Positions 34,968 to 47,572 of a stretch of DNA of 64,000 nt are shown one piece after another. The position numbers were made by a program, and so were the translations under genes. The notes under the pieces were generated by a model that saw nothing but the letters and a program-made list of their open reading frames with translations, did not search any database and was not told the origin of the DNA. This DNA comes from Prosopis cineraria (Eukaryota; Streptophyta; Magnoliopsida; Fabales; Fabaceae). The stretch lies in NCBI RefSeq assembly GCF_029017545.1, contig NW_026555337.1, positions 4,898,001 through 4,962,000 of the forward strand, written 5' to 3'. Each line of letters begins with the position of its first letter. Positions within the stretch are counted from its first letter, which is position 1.

Positions 34968-37754
34968 TGTAGAGAAAGAAGGACTAAAATTGAGAAGTGA
35001 GAGAGCAAGAGAGAGAGAGAGAGGAAGAATGAGATGAGGGAGGGAGATGGGGTTGGGGGATCTTAATAGATAGAGGCGGGAAAACATGTGGAGGGAGAGG
35101 GATGAGTGAAGCCATGTGACTTTGTGAGATGGGATTTTGTTTCGAAACTGGGGAGAGGCGCGGGAGGGAAAAGGACAGAGACAAACCAAATAGGGTTTTG
35201 CAAAACGTGACGCGTGTCGTTTGGGCCCATTGCCAAAACTCTTTTTTCACACTATTGAAATCAACTCGCTCGGTTCATTTCAAAAAAAAAAAAAAAATCT
35301 GAGCAGGTTTTTCTTATTAAAAAAAAAAGAGTCAATCTTATTAATTACAAAAAAAAAAAAATACATACACTAATGACCAAAACAAAAAAATGCTCAAAAA
35401 AACTTACTGATACAACCTAACACACTAAAGCATGTTAAAAGAAAAACACAATATCCAGTTTAACAGAAATTAAAAAAACCAATTCAAGTAAACCAAATAT
35501 CCAACTGAAAAAACGAAACAAAACAGTAATTTATTTTGATTGAATTAATAAAATATTTTGTTTATGATTGATTTGATCATGATCTTGACCATTGAGTTTA
35601 AATCAGTGTTTTACTAAATTAATGATTGATCCCGTTTTTAATATTTTGCTATTTTTGCCCATTTTCTCTGTTGCTCGCCATCACACCCCATCAAATCTTA
35701 TCAAATTAATTATATAAATTAACTTTAATTTAGCCTCTAATCATTCATAGTCATTCTCGGATTTTTCAACTGCACGCATTGCTTTCAGCCAACAAGGATT
35801 AAAAAACGACTGCATCCCAAAAAGTGTTTTTTTAATTAAAAAAAAGCCATATAGCATCGTTCTTCTCTGTTTTTTTTCCCCTTCCTTTTTTATAATCATA
35901 TATGATAATATTATAAGGTCACATAATCACTTCTAAGTATTAATATTAGTTCTACTTGAGATATCTGGTTTTTAATTTTTATATGACAAAAGTCTACTTT
36001 AAAATCAGACTATTTATTAGATTTGATAAAAACATATTTTAAATGTAGTTTGAATAAATTTTTGAGGGATACCCAAATAATGATTTTTTCACGCACAAGG
36101 TTTAAATCTTACCTTGTTTAAGGGGGGTTGAGTTCCCTCGACTTAATTTAATTACTATTGTTTTTTCACATATAAAAATATAGTCATTATACAACATAGA
36201 TACGAATTCAATTGCTTCTGCTGTTGTTTTATTGCACTTCTTTGATCGAGATGAAATAATAAAATTTTTAAATATTTATATGCGCACCAAAATATATTTA
36301 TGGGCGGCTCTAGTTAAATGAATGAATAAATTAATTTGATCAAATTTTAGATTATACAAGGATTTGTTGGGCAAGACAGAATTATCCTGATGAGCTGGGA
36401 CCAAAAAGGGCAAACTAAAAAAGGCTTGCTTTGGTGCAATGAAGAAAGACCAAATTCCATCGAAATTATCCTCCCAAACCTTTCTCAAATTGGATAATTA
36501 TTTTTAACTACATGTTTAAAAAAGTTAATAAACGTGCAGATTGACTTATTTATTAGATGCCAGATGACAACCTTATATTTTAATTTTTGACGATTCACCT
36601 TCAGGTGCCAAATCATCACGAGACAAGACATGTTTTGATTTCTTTTTTTTTTGAATGGTTATTTGTGGCCATGTTTTCAAGGGAAAAAGAAGGAAAAGAA
36701 GAAACCCTTTGGAATTTAAGAATTTTCATGGGAAGATATTTTCTGTGATCGAAATACCCTCATGCTGGGATCAAATTCTCATAATGCATTATAGGATGGG
36801 TTGCTAATAGTCATGGGCCTATTTGGGCACTGCACATACATTCTCTAACCCCGTTTTTTTTTTTTTGTGGTCAAGTTTGTCTTCTCTCTTGTTGTCCATG
36901 GAATGGAAAAGCAAGACTCCACTCAATATAGAAAAAATTCAACAAACAAATATTGAACTCACCGTCTAATGTCGTTGTGATCTTGATCGAGAAAAATCAT
37001 CTTTTCCTCATAATTAATGTACTTTTCACTCACTCCATAATCCACAAAAAATTACAAAAAACAAAACTGTCTGTCATTAGCGATTGCTCTTAAAGTTGAA
37101 TCATATATTGAGCCTTTAAAAATCTCTGTTTCGGAACCTCCTCCTTTTTTATTGGCCTAGGTCATGACTCAATCTTTTTGCAGATGGAACTCTCTCAATT
37201 ACTCTAACCACGGTGGCATAGGAGGGATTGTTTTGTGTATTGGCTAATTTAATAATTGGTAGAAGTTACCTTAGAAAAAATTGCATAAGCAAAGAGGGTT
37301 TAATGAAAGAAATTAATCCCTCATATCGTAAAAAACTAAATTTTAAATCTCTGTTAAAGAGGTGTTCATATTTAATGTTCACTCATATAATACGATTGCT
37401 TTTAAATTAGAAAATTCCTAAATTCCTATAACCAATAAAAGAAAATCACATCAAAAAGTTTACATGTCCATGAGAACATTAGAGAAGTGAGTAATGTTTT
37501 TCAAATTAAAGAGAAGAAAAACGGTTGCCAGAACAAAGAAGGGTTCAATTTTGAAGAACGCAGAAACCATGAACCTATTGAAAGTCACAAGGGCCCCTTT
37601 TACATTTCTCTACTAGTCAAGAGTTGGAGCTAGTTCATCATTGACGAGGAGCCAGTACAAATATACTCCATCCTACATTAAACAAAAACAGAAAAAAGAT
37701 TGTCATTGTTCACAAGAGAGTCAGATTTTCTGTGACTAGTTATCGCACACTACT
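34968..37754. other. Intergenic DNA, no gene seen
   Basis: The first 250 bases are CT/GA-rich and likely hold the 5' UTR and promoter of the small gene on the minus strand. The rest is AT-rich with poly-A runs (35280-35360) and decayed repeat text (for example 36060-36150). The last 150 bases should include the 3' UTR of the MGNC gene. Confidence 0.5.
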
Positions 37755-38195
37755 TCATTGACTGATATCCTCTGGGATGCTATCTAAAGCTGGCCTCCAA
37801 GCATTCATGGCTCCATCATCATCTCCAGTAACCTCACAGATTCTGCTTCCTCCCAGTTTCACAGAACTCAGTAATTGCTCAAGAGAAGTTTGCTGAGTAT
37901 CATTCTCAGAGCTCAATATCCTCTTTAACTCTTCCTGAGTCACCACCAATCTTATCCTCACAGACCCACTTCTGCTGCGAATCTGTTTACCATTTCTTTC
38001 TTCATCTTTATTCTGTAATTCAAAACTTACCTTCTTATGCTTCTTCTTCTTCTTCATGCTCTCTTCATGCATTGCTGCTGCAGGTTCAGACTTGAACGAG
38101 GAATCAGATGTCTTCATTTGCTCAACTACTGCGTCATCGTAGATGTCATCGTCGTGTGCTGATATCTGGTTGTTTCTGATCAAACAGTTTCCCAT
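37755..38195 (-). CDS. MGNC-type small protein, PADRE/DUF4228-like
   Basis: This is a single-exon gene for 146 residues. It starts MGNCLIRN: Gly2 is a likely N-myristoylation site and Cys4 a possible palmitoylation site, which would tether it to a membrane. The middle is acidic and then a lysine run (about 48-55, KKKKKHKK) leading to KVSFEL. A PADRE-like strand VRIRLVVTQEELKRIL follows at about 79-94. The end is WRPALDSIPEDISQ, and WRPxLxSIPE closes many plant members. An in-frame ATG at 38360 exists, but it would bury the MGNC start, so 38195 is preferred. Relatives are small stress- or pathogen-responsive plant proteins with no known biochemical activity. Assignment to DUF4228 proper, rather than a sister group, is uncertain. 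Confidence 0.82.
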   Translation of the reverse strand: MGNCLIRNNQISAHDDDIYDDAVVEQMKTSDSSFKSEPAAAMHEESMKKKKKHKKVSFELQNKDEERNGKQIRSRSGSVRIRLVVTQEELKRILSSENDTQQTSLEQLLSSVKLGGSRICEVTGDDDGAMNAWRPALDSIPEDISQ

Positions 38196-38777
38196 GTGTG
38201 AGTGATGAAGAAAATGATGATGATGGATGAATTGAACGTAACAAGAGAAGGAGAGGAACATAATAAATACAGAAGAAGCACATGGATTATCCTGCTGTTG
38301 CGCCGGGCATATTTGAAATAAACAAAAGGGAGATTCTTTCTCGCACGAGACCACCACCACCTTGCATCGAGACTTTTAATTTGATACCCTTCTTGTTTTT
38401 TAGTCCCCATCACTTTTTTCATTATTTTACTTTGTATTAGCCGTCTGCTGGCTTTTCCACCAAGTTCTTGTATGGAGACCGTTTTTATTCTTTTATGGAA
38501 ACTGTATCTTCTGTCCGCGTACCATGTCATTATTAATGAATAAGTTAACAGCAAATACTTCCTTTACAATACTTAATATAAGACGAGTTAAGTTAGTTAT
38601 GACTTTAAAATTATAAAATAAAAATATGAAAATTTTCAATTTTATTCTTTTTTGTACTTAATAATCATAATAAATTATTATCTAAAAATTCAAACAACAA
38701 ACAAATAAGGGGTAAAAATTAAAAAAAGAATTACCTACTCTAACTTCGTCTTTTATTAAGAACAAAAAAAAAACTTC
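38196..38777. other. 5' flank of the MGNC gene
   Basis: It probably contains the 5' UTR and promoter of the minus-strand MGNC gene. No other feature is recognised. Confidence 0.45.
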
Positions 38778-38785
38778 GTTTTCTG

Positions 38786-39245
38786 TAGAGTCGGGAATTC
38801 AGGCGGGTCGGGCCCGAATAAGTCTGAACCGGAACAAGCCCGACTCCTCGAAAAGCCCGAATAGCCAAGCCCGGCCCAAATTCCTTCGGGCTTTGGGAAG
38901 CCCGAATACTCGAATTTAATTTTTAAAATTATTTTTAATTATTTTTTTACTTTGAAATTAATTATTTTATTTTATAAAAAATATAAAATATATTTTTTTA
39001 ATATTTAAATGATGTCTAGAACTCAAATATATGGTATTTTAGTATAAAATGATCTAAAATTTAAAGAATTAATTAATATTTATTATATTATATATTTTTA
39101 AAAAATATAATTTTTTTATTCGGGTATTCGGGCCGGTCCGGATAGGCCCGAACATTAAAAAATACCTTTTTTCTAAGCCCGGTCCTAAAATTTTTCGAGC
39201 CAATTTGGGCTAGCCCGTCGGGCTTGGCCCGAATTACCGGCTCTA
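38786..39245. mobile_element. hAT-type MITE, 460 bp
   Basis: The termini TAGAGTCGGGAATTC and, on the complement, TAGAGCCGGTAATTC are inverted repeats. They extend into GC-rich arms full of GGCCCGAA and TTCGGGC. The flanks GTTTTCTG (38778-38785) and GTTTTATG (39246-39253) match at seven of eight bases, the 8-bp target duplication of hAT elements. The centre is almost pure A/T. No transposase is encoded. Confidence 0.8.
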
Positions 39246-39253
39246 GTTTTATG

Positions 39254-42200
39254 TTAAGGATTTTAAAATGGTGTAATTTTCTCAAAATCTTGCTTAAATT
39301 TTTTCTTGGTGTACTAATTGGTAATAACGAGGGATATATTTTACTCTATATAATTTACAATGCAAGCATATAAGAAACACAGATATTGAACCGACATATG
39401 AAATTTCAATTCCCTATAAAAACCGAGTTAAATTGATGTTAGTGGAGAAAGTTGCATATTTGGAAATTACTGTATCATTGTCAAGAGATTAATAATAAAT
39501 ACGAGAATATAGTCCAAGTAAGCGTGTTTGATTAATATCCCGAATTAAAGGTGTAGTATAGAATAAAGATAATAAAGGCCTCTAATCACTGCTCAAAAAG
39601 CGGTTCGTCTCCCTCAGCACCAGTACATGGCAAAATTATGCGTTGATTGGATGACAAAGTTTTATCACTTTCTTCTCTTATCCCCTTCACATTTTAATTA
39701 GCAGGGATGTCGTTCATAAGTCAATCTGTATATTGTGTGTCCAAGTGTCTTGTAACTTAATTTCGCCATATTATATGTGCGTGCCGTTGCTTTTTGACTG
39801 ATATGGAGCATTCTTTAGTGTGATCGTAACGCTAGCTAGCTCTTGGTTTTGAGTAATGCTTATCTTGATTTGCGTTGCACGTAGCTATGTGAAGATCGAA
39901 GCTTGTTCTTTACACTCCCACATATGATCCGAATGTAGACTCTTCAACGTTGGAGTGGATTTCAGTTAACTTGGTCAACTCCTATATATTTCAAGGTTTC
40001 GTAGCATGCCAAAGTAACAAAAAGAGACGTATATATGTTATATCAGATTGATTAATTCGATTCCAAAAGTTTGTTTTAATTTTCCTCATGTGATCAATCA
40101 TAATCTAAAAGTGAACATTTGTGATGTTTTGTGACCTTAGCATTTATGATCTGATCCTTGATAGAATGTTAATCAAATTTCAATTTGATCTCTACTGAGG
40201 ATATATAGCAAATATTTTATCCCAGTCAAAATGATTAATGATCGCCCTTTAAGAAATATTGGCATGTTCTCTACAGATCACACAAACCTATAGATCCTCT
40301 TTGAGATTATTTTATAAGTTGAGTTGGTTGAAACGTAACTGTGAGGATATACAAAATTAAAAGTAAGTTGTGCAATGAATGTGGTCATAATAATTAAAAT
40401 ATAAGGGCAAGAGAAAATTGTGTGAATGGCAATATAAGGCATCAAAATGTATAGTTATTTGGTGGCAGAGGCTTTCCGCGTGGAAAACGCGCCATTGCTT
40501 CACAAGCCATTTCGCGTTTCTTTCCATTAACTTCATCTTCCACAAATAATTCAACCTTCTTATTTTATCTCCGTTGATTGTAATCATTTAATTTGAAGAA
40601 TACCCGTACTCTATTACATGATTGCAGAATATAATGTTATTTCCATAAAAAGAGAATTACTTGGATAAGAAGAGAATACACACACTACATGTATTTAAAA
40701 TATAAGCAATTAGTATTCATCATTAATGCGTTTAATTTGAACTATTTTTTGATTGTCAAAGCAATAATGACGTGGCACTTTAGAGTGTTTGATAATTTGT
40801 TTATAAAGCAAAATTAGGTTCAATCGATGTAGTATGTTATTTTTTCCCAAGATTGAGATTTGAGAACAAGTAATTAACCGGTTTGAATATTTGAACACAT
40901 AAACTAATCGCCCATAATGTTTTGCCTTGTCAAAACATGATTATGTCTTAATTTCACTTTTTTTTTTTCAATTTCAATCTGAATCTCTTCAAGTTTTAGT
41001 ACTCTGCATTATATATAAATTTTGCCTTATAGATAAAAAAATAAACGTAAAATCTTACTACTTTTGCCATAAACTTTATCAATTTCATAGGCGCAATTTC
41101 ATTATCCAAAATTGTTTTTATGTTTTATTAATGCATGGATAAGGGTCAGAATCAATTATAGAAGCTAAAACCATGATTTTTTCTTTCAAGATATACCCAA
41201 ACACTTCTGTTATATATTAAAATCAATTATAAATGTAAAATCATATTTTTCAAAAAATATCCACACATTCATTATACGTGACAAAATTAATTATGAACTT
41301 GAAATCATGATTTTATTAAAAATATCAAAACAGGCCCATTTGGATATCTGTTAGAAAAATTGATTATTATGATTAATTTTAAATATAATTTATTATATTA
41401 TGTGATGTATAATTGATTTATAAAATTGATTAAACCATTAATCATTTCATCTCTCTCTCTGTTTTTTTTTTTTGTAAGATGGAAAGCTTCGTTTCATGTC
41501 TACCCGAATTTAATACGCCCCTGCGGGCTGAGCCCACCATTATCCTACAATCATTGTTTTAAAATAAAAAAATCTTTCTTTCTTACGGGCTAAATTCCAT
41601 GTGCTGGTGATTATGGGCTTCTTTCAATCAAACTTGTAAGTGTTCAAAAAAGAACAGAACAAATAATGTAATGTCTCATTCAATGGGTGCTTCTTACTGA
41701 AGGCCCAAGCCTATCGTTTGGGGTGGGTCCGAAGGGAATAGGAGTTGTCTCGCTTTTTCGCCTTTATTGGGGTTCAAAACTTTTCTATTTCTTAAAAAAA
41801 AAAAAATTGTCTATTTTAAGATTTTAGACCAACGATTTCGAGGAAGCAAAAACTGTATGAATACTCACTTAACTTGATTATTGTATTTCACGACAGGCAA
41901 TGGGAATATATATACTCGTATTTATTATATGGAGTTGGTTGTTGGTTGTTGGTTGTACTCTTTTTATTAAAAAATATAAAATAATTTTTTTTAGTGGTTG
42001 AATGTTAAAAAATTAAAATATTTTTAATATTTCAATATTTAATTAGTGTATTTTTAAAATATTTTTAATAAATAAATTATCTTATTATTTATTTTTAAGT
42101 TAAATGTCTTATTAAATAAAAAAAACAAAAAGATAATATCATTTTAAAAATAATTAACTAATTTGTTGAAAGGTAAGTTTCCATTAAAAAAAACCTTTCA

Positions 42201-44229
42201 TGTTTTTTTGACAATGAAAATAGTATATACCTAGATGTAATTAGTCGGTTGAATTTAAATTCACACCAACTTTTTTTTGGTCCATTTCTTGTTTAAAAAA
42301 AAAAATACTGAGCAAGCAAATTTTTCGTTTTGTCCATTCCTGTTCCGAATGGCTTGCCAGCAAAGCAATCTGCCAATCACAGTGGCTGCGGCGTGCTGCC
42401 ATCAATGAACACGAACACGTCTGGGAACTCAATTCTCTTTCTTACTTTATTGGTTTTGATTTTTTTGGGTAATGACTTGCCAGAAAATTTTATTCTTGCG
42501 CACTCAGACATGCAAATGCGTCTCCCTCCAAAGATACATCTACGTTGAGATTTTTATTAAGTAAAAACTAATTTAATATTTTTAATGTACATGGCTAATT
42601 AAGCACAATAATTTCTATTAAATTTTAACTAGTTAAGCACGATTTAATAAATATGCTTCAAAAATAATTTATTATGCACACGTCAATCCATTTGGAGAGT
42701 AATATATCCTGGAGGATATAAAGAAGAGAAGAAATGAATACCTTGATTACTCGATCGAATAAAGCCTGGTGATAATAATGATATAAGAGTTAATTAATCG
42801 ATTATAATAAACATAATTAAATAGTTTACTTTAAAAAATATTAAATATTTACATCCTAAAATAAAATAGATACCGACGACACAAGCTAGGGGTCACTAGT
42901 CTGAGATACAGCTTATGCATATATAATATTCATTCTCGGGTTCTACATTACATATTTCAAATATATAATATTCACTCTCCATTTCTACATTACATATTTT
43001 AAATATATAAATGATACTTCCTCTAATCTCATTTATAAATCACATTTTAAAAAATTTATTTAATTTTATTTATAAGTTATAGTGCATCTTTTTAAATAAT
43101 ATTTAAAAAATATTTTTAAAATTATCTTTCATAAAAAATGAAAAATAACATAGCATCATGTTTTAAATTTATTATGTACGGATATATTTAAAATTTTATA
43201 TACTTTTATTTTTTATTTTTTTTTACATTAATATTAATAAAGTTGGTATAAATAATTTATAAAAGAAACAACGACCGCAATATCTCACGATGTGCTCGGA
43301 GGGGAAAGGGGTGATAGGGGAAGTCTTGTGTGCAAGCTAAATAATTTTTTTATGCCTTGATTAAATAAAAATAGTCATTACCGGCTTATAATTTATTAAC
43401 TGTTTAAAAATATTTACTAATATTTGTTTAATTATCAATTAATCATCTCATAATCAATATACCTCCTCTTATCCTTAATTAATGCAAATTTAACCAATTT
43501 TGTTATTATTAAAAAATATAATTACATCTTGAAAACATTTTAAAAAGTACATAATTTTTTAATTTTTTGCAATTAACAATATTAATAAAATATTTTCTAT
43601 AGGAATTCAGATCATAATAAATAAATAATAAATACAATTGAAAAAGAAAAGTTATTGCTTTAATTTTGAGTCATATTAAAGACATAAAAGTTTTAAAGTT
43701 TGTCTTACACTTATAGTAAAGATTCAAGAAGTTGGGTTCCATCCTTTGTATTTGCCTTCTTATGATTTTTTTTTTTTTTTTTGCCAGACTTATGAATTAA
43801 TGCTTGTGTGGCAACAAGATGTTCTTCCTGCAGTGTAGGTTTTTTTTTTTTTTTTATTGAAAGACAGACCCGAGAAGCAGCAGTAATTCCTAACTACAGT
43901 ATCAGGGACATTATTATTTGATCATTACTTTGATCAACCTTCCATTCAGATCATAATTACTCAATCATTATTATTATAGTTTTTGACATACAATCGTTAT
44001 TATTATAGTTACTGCATCAATCATTGCGCTAAGGGTTCACTGAAGGGTTGTTTTGTTTTACAAATTAAAGCCAGCCAGCCCCTGTGGTAAAATACTTTTG
44101 AAATGTAATGTTTCAGTAAATAATTTTCACTTGTTGGCCAAAAAAATAATAAATAATTTTTACCAAGAATAGCACACTCACAAGTCTAACTAAACTTGTA
44201 ATAAAAATTTAAACTTATATTCACTGGTT
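39254..44229. other. Gene-free AT-rich region with decayed repeats
   Basis: No gene is recognised over about 5 kb. Visible structure includes a Stowaway-like block (about 41950-42170), a duplicated string CTACATTACATATTT (about 42943 and 42986), an AT-rich MITE-like block starting CTTCCTCTAATCTCATTTATAAA (about 43018-43265, each part under 20 bases), and T-rich runs near 43768 and 43839. Confidence 0.5.
41148..41335. repeat. Three diverged tandem units, about 60-70 bp
   Basis: AATCAATTATAGAAGCTAAA, AATCAATTATAAATGTAAAA and AATTAATTATGAACTTGAAA each begin a unit. Each is followed by ATCATGATTTT or ATCATATTTTT and then a string like ATAYCCAMACA. This is a short decayed array. Confidence 0.5.
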
Positions 44230-44233
44230 CTTA

Positions 44234-44521
44234 TTACTTTTTTCATTTTAAATTATAAAATATTTTTTAAAAAAATTTACTGTCCCAAAATATAAGACAT
44301 TTTAAAAAAATTAAGATTTTATTAAATAGACTTATTTCAATATTACCCTTTCTCTCTCTATTTAATACTAATTAAGTATAAATTTAATGTTATTAAATGA
44401 AGAGTATATTTAAAAGTTTGTATTTTTATTTTAAAAAAATAATATGTTAAGTGTATTTAATAAATTTTATTAATATATAAAATTTTATTTAAAAATATTT
44501 TATAATTTAATATAAATGGAG
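44234..44521. mobile_element. Stowaway-like MITE
   Basis: The left terminus TTTTAAATTATAAAATATTT and a matching inverted right terminus (AAATATTTTATAATTTAATA) bound about 290 bp of AT-rich DNA. The body shares strings with 51489-51738, 59768-60037 and 60221-60433, which places all four in one family. Confidence 0.55.
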
Positions 44522-44675
44522 TATGAGATACCTTTTAAAAGGATGTTTTGCTCATTAATGCTTAATACATGTAGTAGGGCATTAGTTATATATTTTTTTA
44601 TATTACCCGTCATTGATTCCTGGGAGGTTGTTAGAAGTGTACTGTACCGAGAACAAGATAGAGCATAATAATAGC

Positions 44676-45391
44676 CAAGGTACTGAAAATCGGATCGGTC
44701 ATTGAACCGGCCAAACTCAGGGGTCAGGGGTCATGGGTTCAACCAGAGGTCAAACCGGAGTCAGACCGGTCATAATAAAATAATATAATTTAAATAAAAA
44801 TATATTAATTCTCAATACGTTCATACATATCCAAGTCTTAATATCTCATATAACATATAACAATAATTCTAACAATAATAAAGTATAACAACATTTCTAT
44901 ATTTTTTTAAAATAAGGTTAACTAAATGATAAAAAAATTTCAATGAGTTAAAATAATAGAAATAAAAATTTATTTCAAAATAAAAGATAATAAATGAAAG
45001 TGATATATTTTAAAAATTATTTAATTAAATAATTCAAATTAAAAAAATATAATATAATATATATTTATACTTTTTGATTTCTTTTTACTTCTTTCATCCC
45101 CTTATCTGACATAAGTATATTTTTTTTACCCCATGACTCATATTGATCTATCATTAATCATTATCATGTTAAAAATAAATATATATCTTAATTAATCATT
45201 ATTAATTTTTTTTTTAAATTTCAACCCGCCCAACCCGCCTGAACCGAGGGGTTGGGCGGGTTAATCCGGGTTAATCCCGGGTCACCCGGGTTAACTGAAA
45301 ACAAAATAAAAAGAAAACCGGACCGGACACATGGCCGGGTCACCGGTTCACCGGTCGGACCGGCCGGTCCGGTCCGGTTTTAAAAACAATG
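44676..45391. mobile_element. hAT-type MITE, 716 bp
   Basis: A perfect 8-bp duplication ATAATAGC flanks the element (44668-44675 and 45392-45399). The ends are CAAGG and CAATG, as in hAT transposons. Both ends hold GC-rich CCGG-containing subterminal repeats (for example GGACCGGCCGGTCCGGTCC at the right), and the centre is AT-rich. No transposase is encoded, so it is non-autonomous. Confidence 0.85.
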
Positions 45392-45484
45392 ATAATAGCA
45401 GACCACTGAAGTTAATGATGATTGGCTTATGAACCTAACAACTTAAGTAATGGCATGACCACTGTATCATCGCTTTCTCATTTA

Positions 45485-45737
45485 TTTCTCCCATCGTATT
45501 TATAAATTACTTTTAATATTTTTCATAAAAAATTTTAAAATTTATTAACTCTAATCTATCTAAAAATTTAATAATTTTTTAATTTTATCTTTATTAAACA
45601 TACATATTTTAACAATATATCTCTCAAATATTTAATGGAGGTAAATGTAAAAATTTATGATAAAAATGTGATGAAATGACTTGTAAATAAAAAAAAATAT
45701 CTTGTCTCTATCTTATAAATAGGACGAGGAGGAGTAG
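45485..45737. mobile_element. Stowaway-like MITE, second subfamily
   Basis: The left end CTCCCATCGTATTTATAAAT and the complement of the right end (CTCCTCGTCCTATTTATAAG) are inverted repeats next to TA. The length is about 250 bp. Weakly similar blocks occur at 43018-43265 and 46791-47057. Confidence 0.55.
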
Positions 45738-46122
45738 TTCATACTTTTTTTAAAAAAAAAAAGAAAAATTCTTTTTTCCCGTTTTCTTCGTTCATTTTAT
45801 TTTGGGTTCAGACTGAATATGATAAACAAAACAACGATCATATCAATAAATATGCAGGAACAAATAAATCAAATAATCAATAAATACACCACCAACACTC
45901 TTATCTAGTGGCGAAGCCACATTCATCTTAGGGTGGGCAGATTGGCCCTGGATTTGAAGCCAAATAAATCAATATGCTGACATGATTTTGACTTATATTT
46001 TGGCATGCACTTACTAGTTAACAGAGAGGAAAGCAAAGTGTGAGTAGGTGGTCACTTGAGATTCGGGGATGAAATAGGAAGACGGCAGTAAATACAAAAT
46101 GCAAAAACTAAAGCTTAATTAA

Positions 46123-46128
46123 TGTGTG

Positions 46129-46160
<32 letters not shown>
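46123..46160. repeat. Compound (TG)n(TA)n microsatellite
   Basis: About seven TG units (46123-46137) are followed by about eleven TA units (46139-46160). Confidence 0.9.
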
Positions 46161-46790
46161 AGTTTTTTCAAAACTGTGGTTTTAATCAAACATCAACAAT
46201 AATATCATGTTATATTTGTATTTGCTCCATTTGTGATCTTAAATTTTGTTTGAGACCCATATTATTTTTTTCTTATTTTTTATATTTAATATAAAGTATA
46301 AAAAGTACATTCTTATGTTACACCTCAAGAATGCAAGAAACTTAGTTCAAGTCATAATCAAATAAATAATAATAATTATTTAAGTCTCTTGTACAAACAA
46401 ATGGTTCTTTGAGTCATATGAATCAAATTTCTTACCATTTCAGATCAAAATATTTTTTACAGTATTAATTTAGAAATTAGCAGTATCAAAATATTCAGTT
46501 ATTACTCAAACATATCATATAATTATAATATTTATTTATACATATCTTATAATTATAATAGTTAATTATTGGAGCGTTAAGGCTAATGTGATATTTTAAT
46601 GGGGGGTTTTTTGTTTTGCCAACAATAAGGCTATTGAATCAGTCAATATATCGGTTCAATAGTTAATAATTAACAATATAGTCAAACTATAATCAAATCA
46701 TCATAAATGAAGCTTTTTATTAAATTAATAAATATGTTGGTTTAATAGTTTATCAATTTGATTGAATGTGTTGACCTAGAGTAAAATATT

Positions 46791-47057
46791 ATGCCTCCGA
46801 TCCTATATATAAGGTAGAAAAAGAAAAAAAAATGATCCTATTTACATGGTATTTGCCAATTTCAAATGCTTCTCTTTACATTTTTATCTTTATTAAATAT
46901 TTTAAATAAAAATATCAGTAATAAAATTTAAAAACATTTATTAAAAGTAAAGGTAAAAATTTTAATTTTAAGGTAAAATTAATGAGGTTTAAAGTTTTTT
47001 TTAATTTTAATAAAATATGTTAAATATAATTTATAAATAGAATTAGAGAGAATATGT
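46791..47057. mobile_element. Stowaway-like MITE, second subfamily
   Basis: The left end GCCTCCGATCCTATATATAA and the complement of the right end (ATTCTCTCTAATTCTATTTA) are similar. The body is AT-rich, about 265 bp. Borders are approximate. Confidence 0.4.
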
Positions 47058-47213
47058 GTGAGAAAAAGTGTCGAGTCTCGCCATAGATGTTGGGAAGCCT
47101 GAATGAAGCACATACTGGGCTAAGTCCCACCCCTAAAATAGTAGAGCCCAAAAGGAAATTAAGGCTTTTGAAATTATGTCATGCACGTGATGACTGGCAA
47201 GACACCATTTGTG

Positions 47214-47385
47214 AGTTGAGAGGAGGGTCTTTTCATTTTTTTCTCTCCATTTCTCTTCATATCTTCCATCTCAACCATTCATTAATTCTATAATTTTAAA
47301 AAAATTATTTAGTAAAATAATATAAATGGTTAAGATGGAAAAAGTGAAAGAAAAGAAATGGAGAGATTCCTCTCTTGTGAGGTGA
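47214..47385. mobile_element. Palindromic MITE, copy 1
   Basis: The left arm has TCTCTCCATTTCTCTTC and CCATCTCAACCATTC. The right arm carries the complement (AATGGTTAAGATGG, GAAATGGAGAGA). The element is about 170 bp with almost no loop. A second copy follows within 25 bp. Confidence 0.6.
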
Positions 47386-47404
47386 TAATGCTAAAGGTGA
47401 TCGA

Positions 47405-47572
47405 GTTGGGAGAGGAACCACTCCATTTCTTTCCCCCCATTTCCCCCATTTCAACTATTCATGTTATTTTTAATATTAAAAAATTTATTTAATAAAATAA
47501 TATGAATGATTGAGATGGAGGAAGTGAAGAAAAAGTAAATGAAGAGAAGGAGATGGAGAGACCCTTGATCTG
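47405..47572. mobile_element. Palindromic MITE, copy 2
   Basis: The layout is the same as the preceding element: CACTCCATTTCTTTCC and CCATTTCAACTATTC facing GAATGATTGAGATGG and GGAGATGGAGAGACC. The two copies are adjacent and diverged from one another. Confidence 0.6.

Noticed and set aside
45902..45960. GTGGCGAAGCCAC and following text, familiar from plant transposon ends
   Set aside because: Only a fragment; no second end or target duplication was found.
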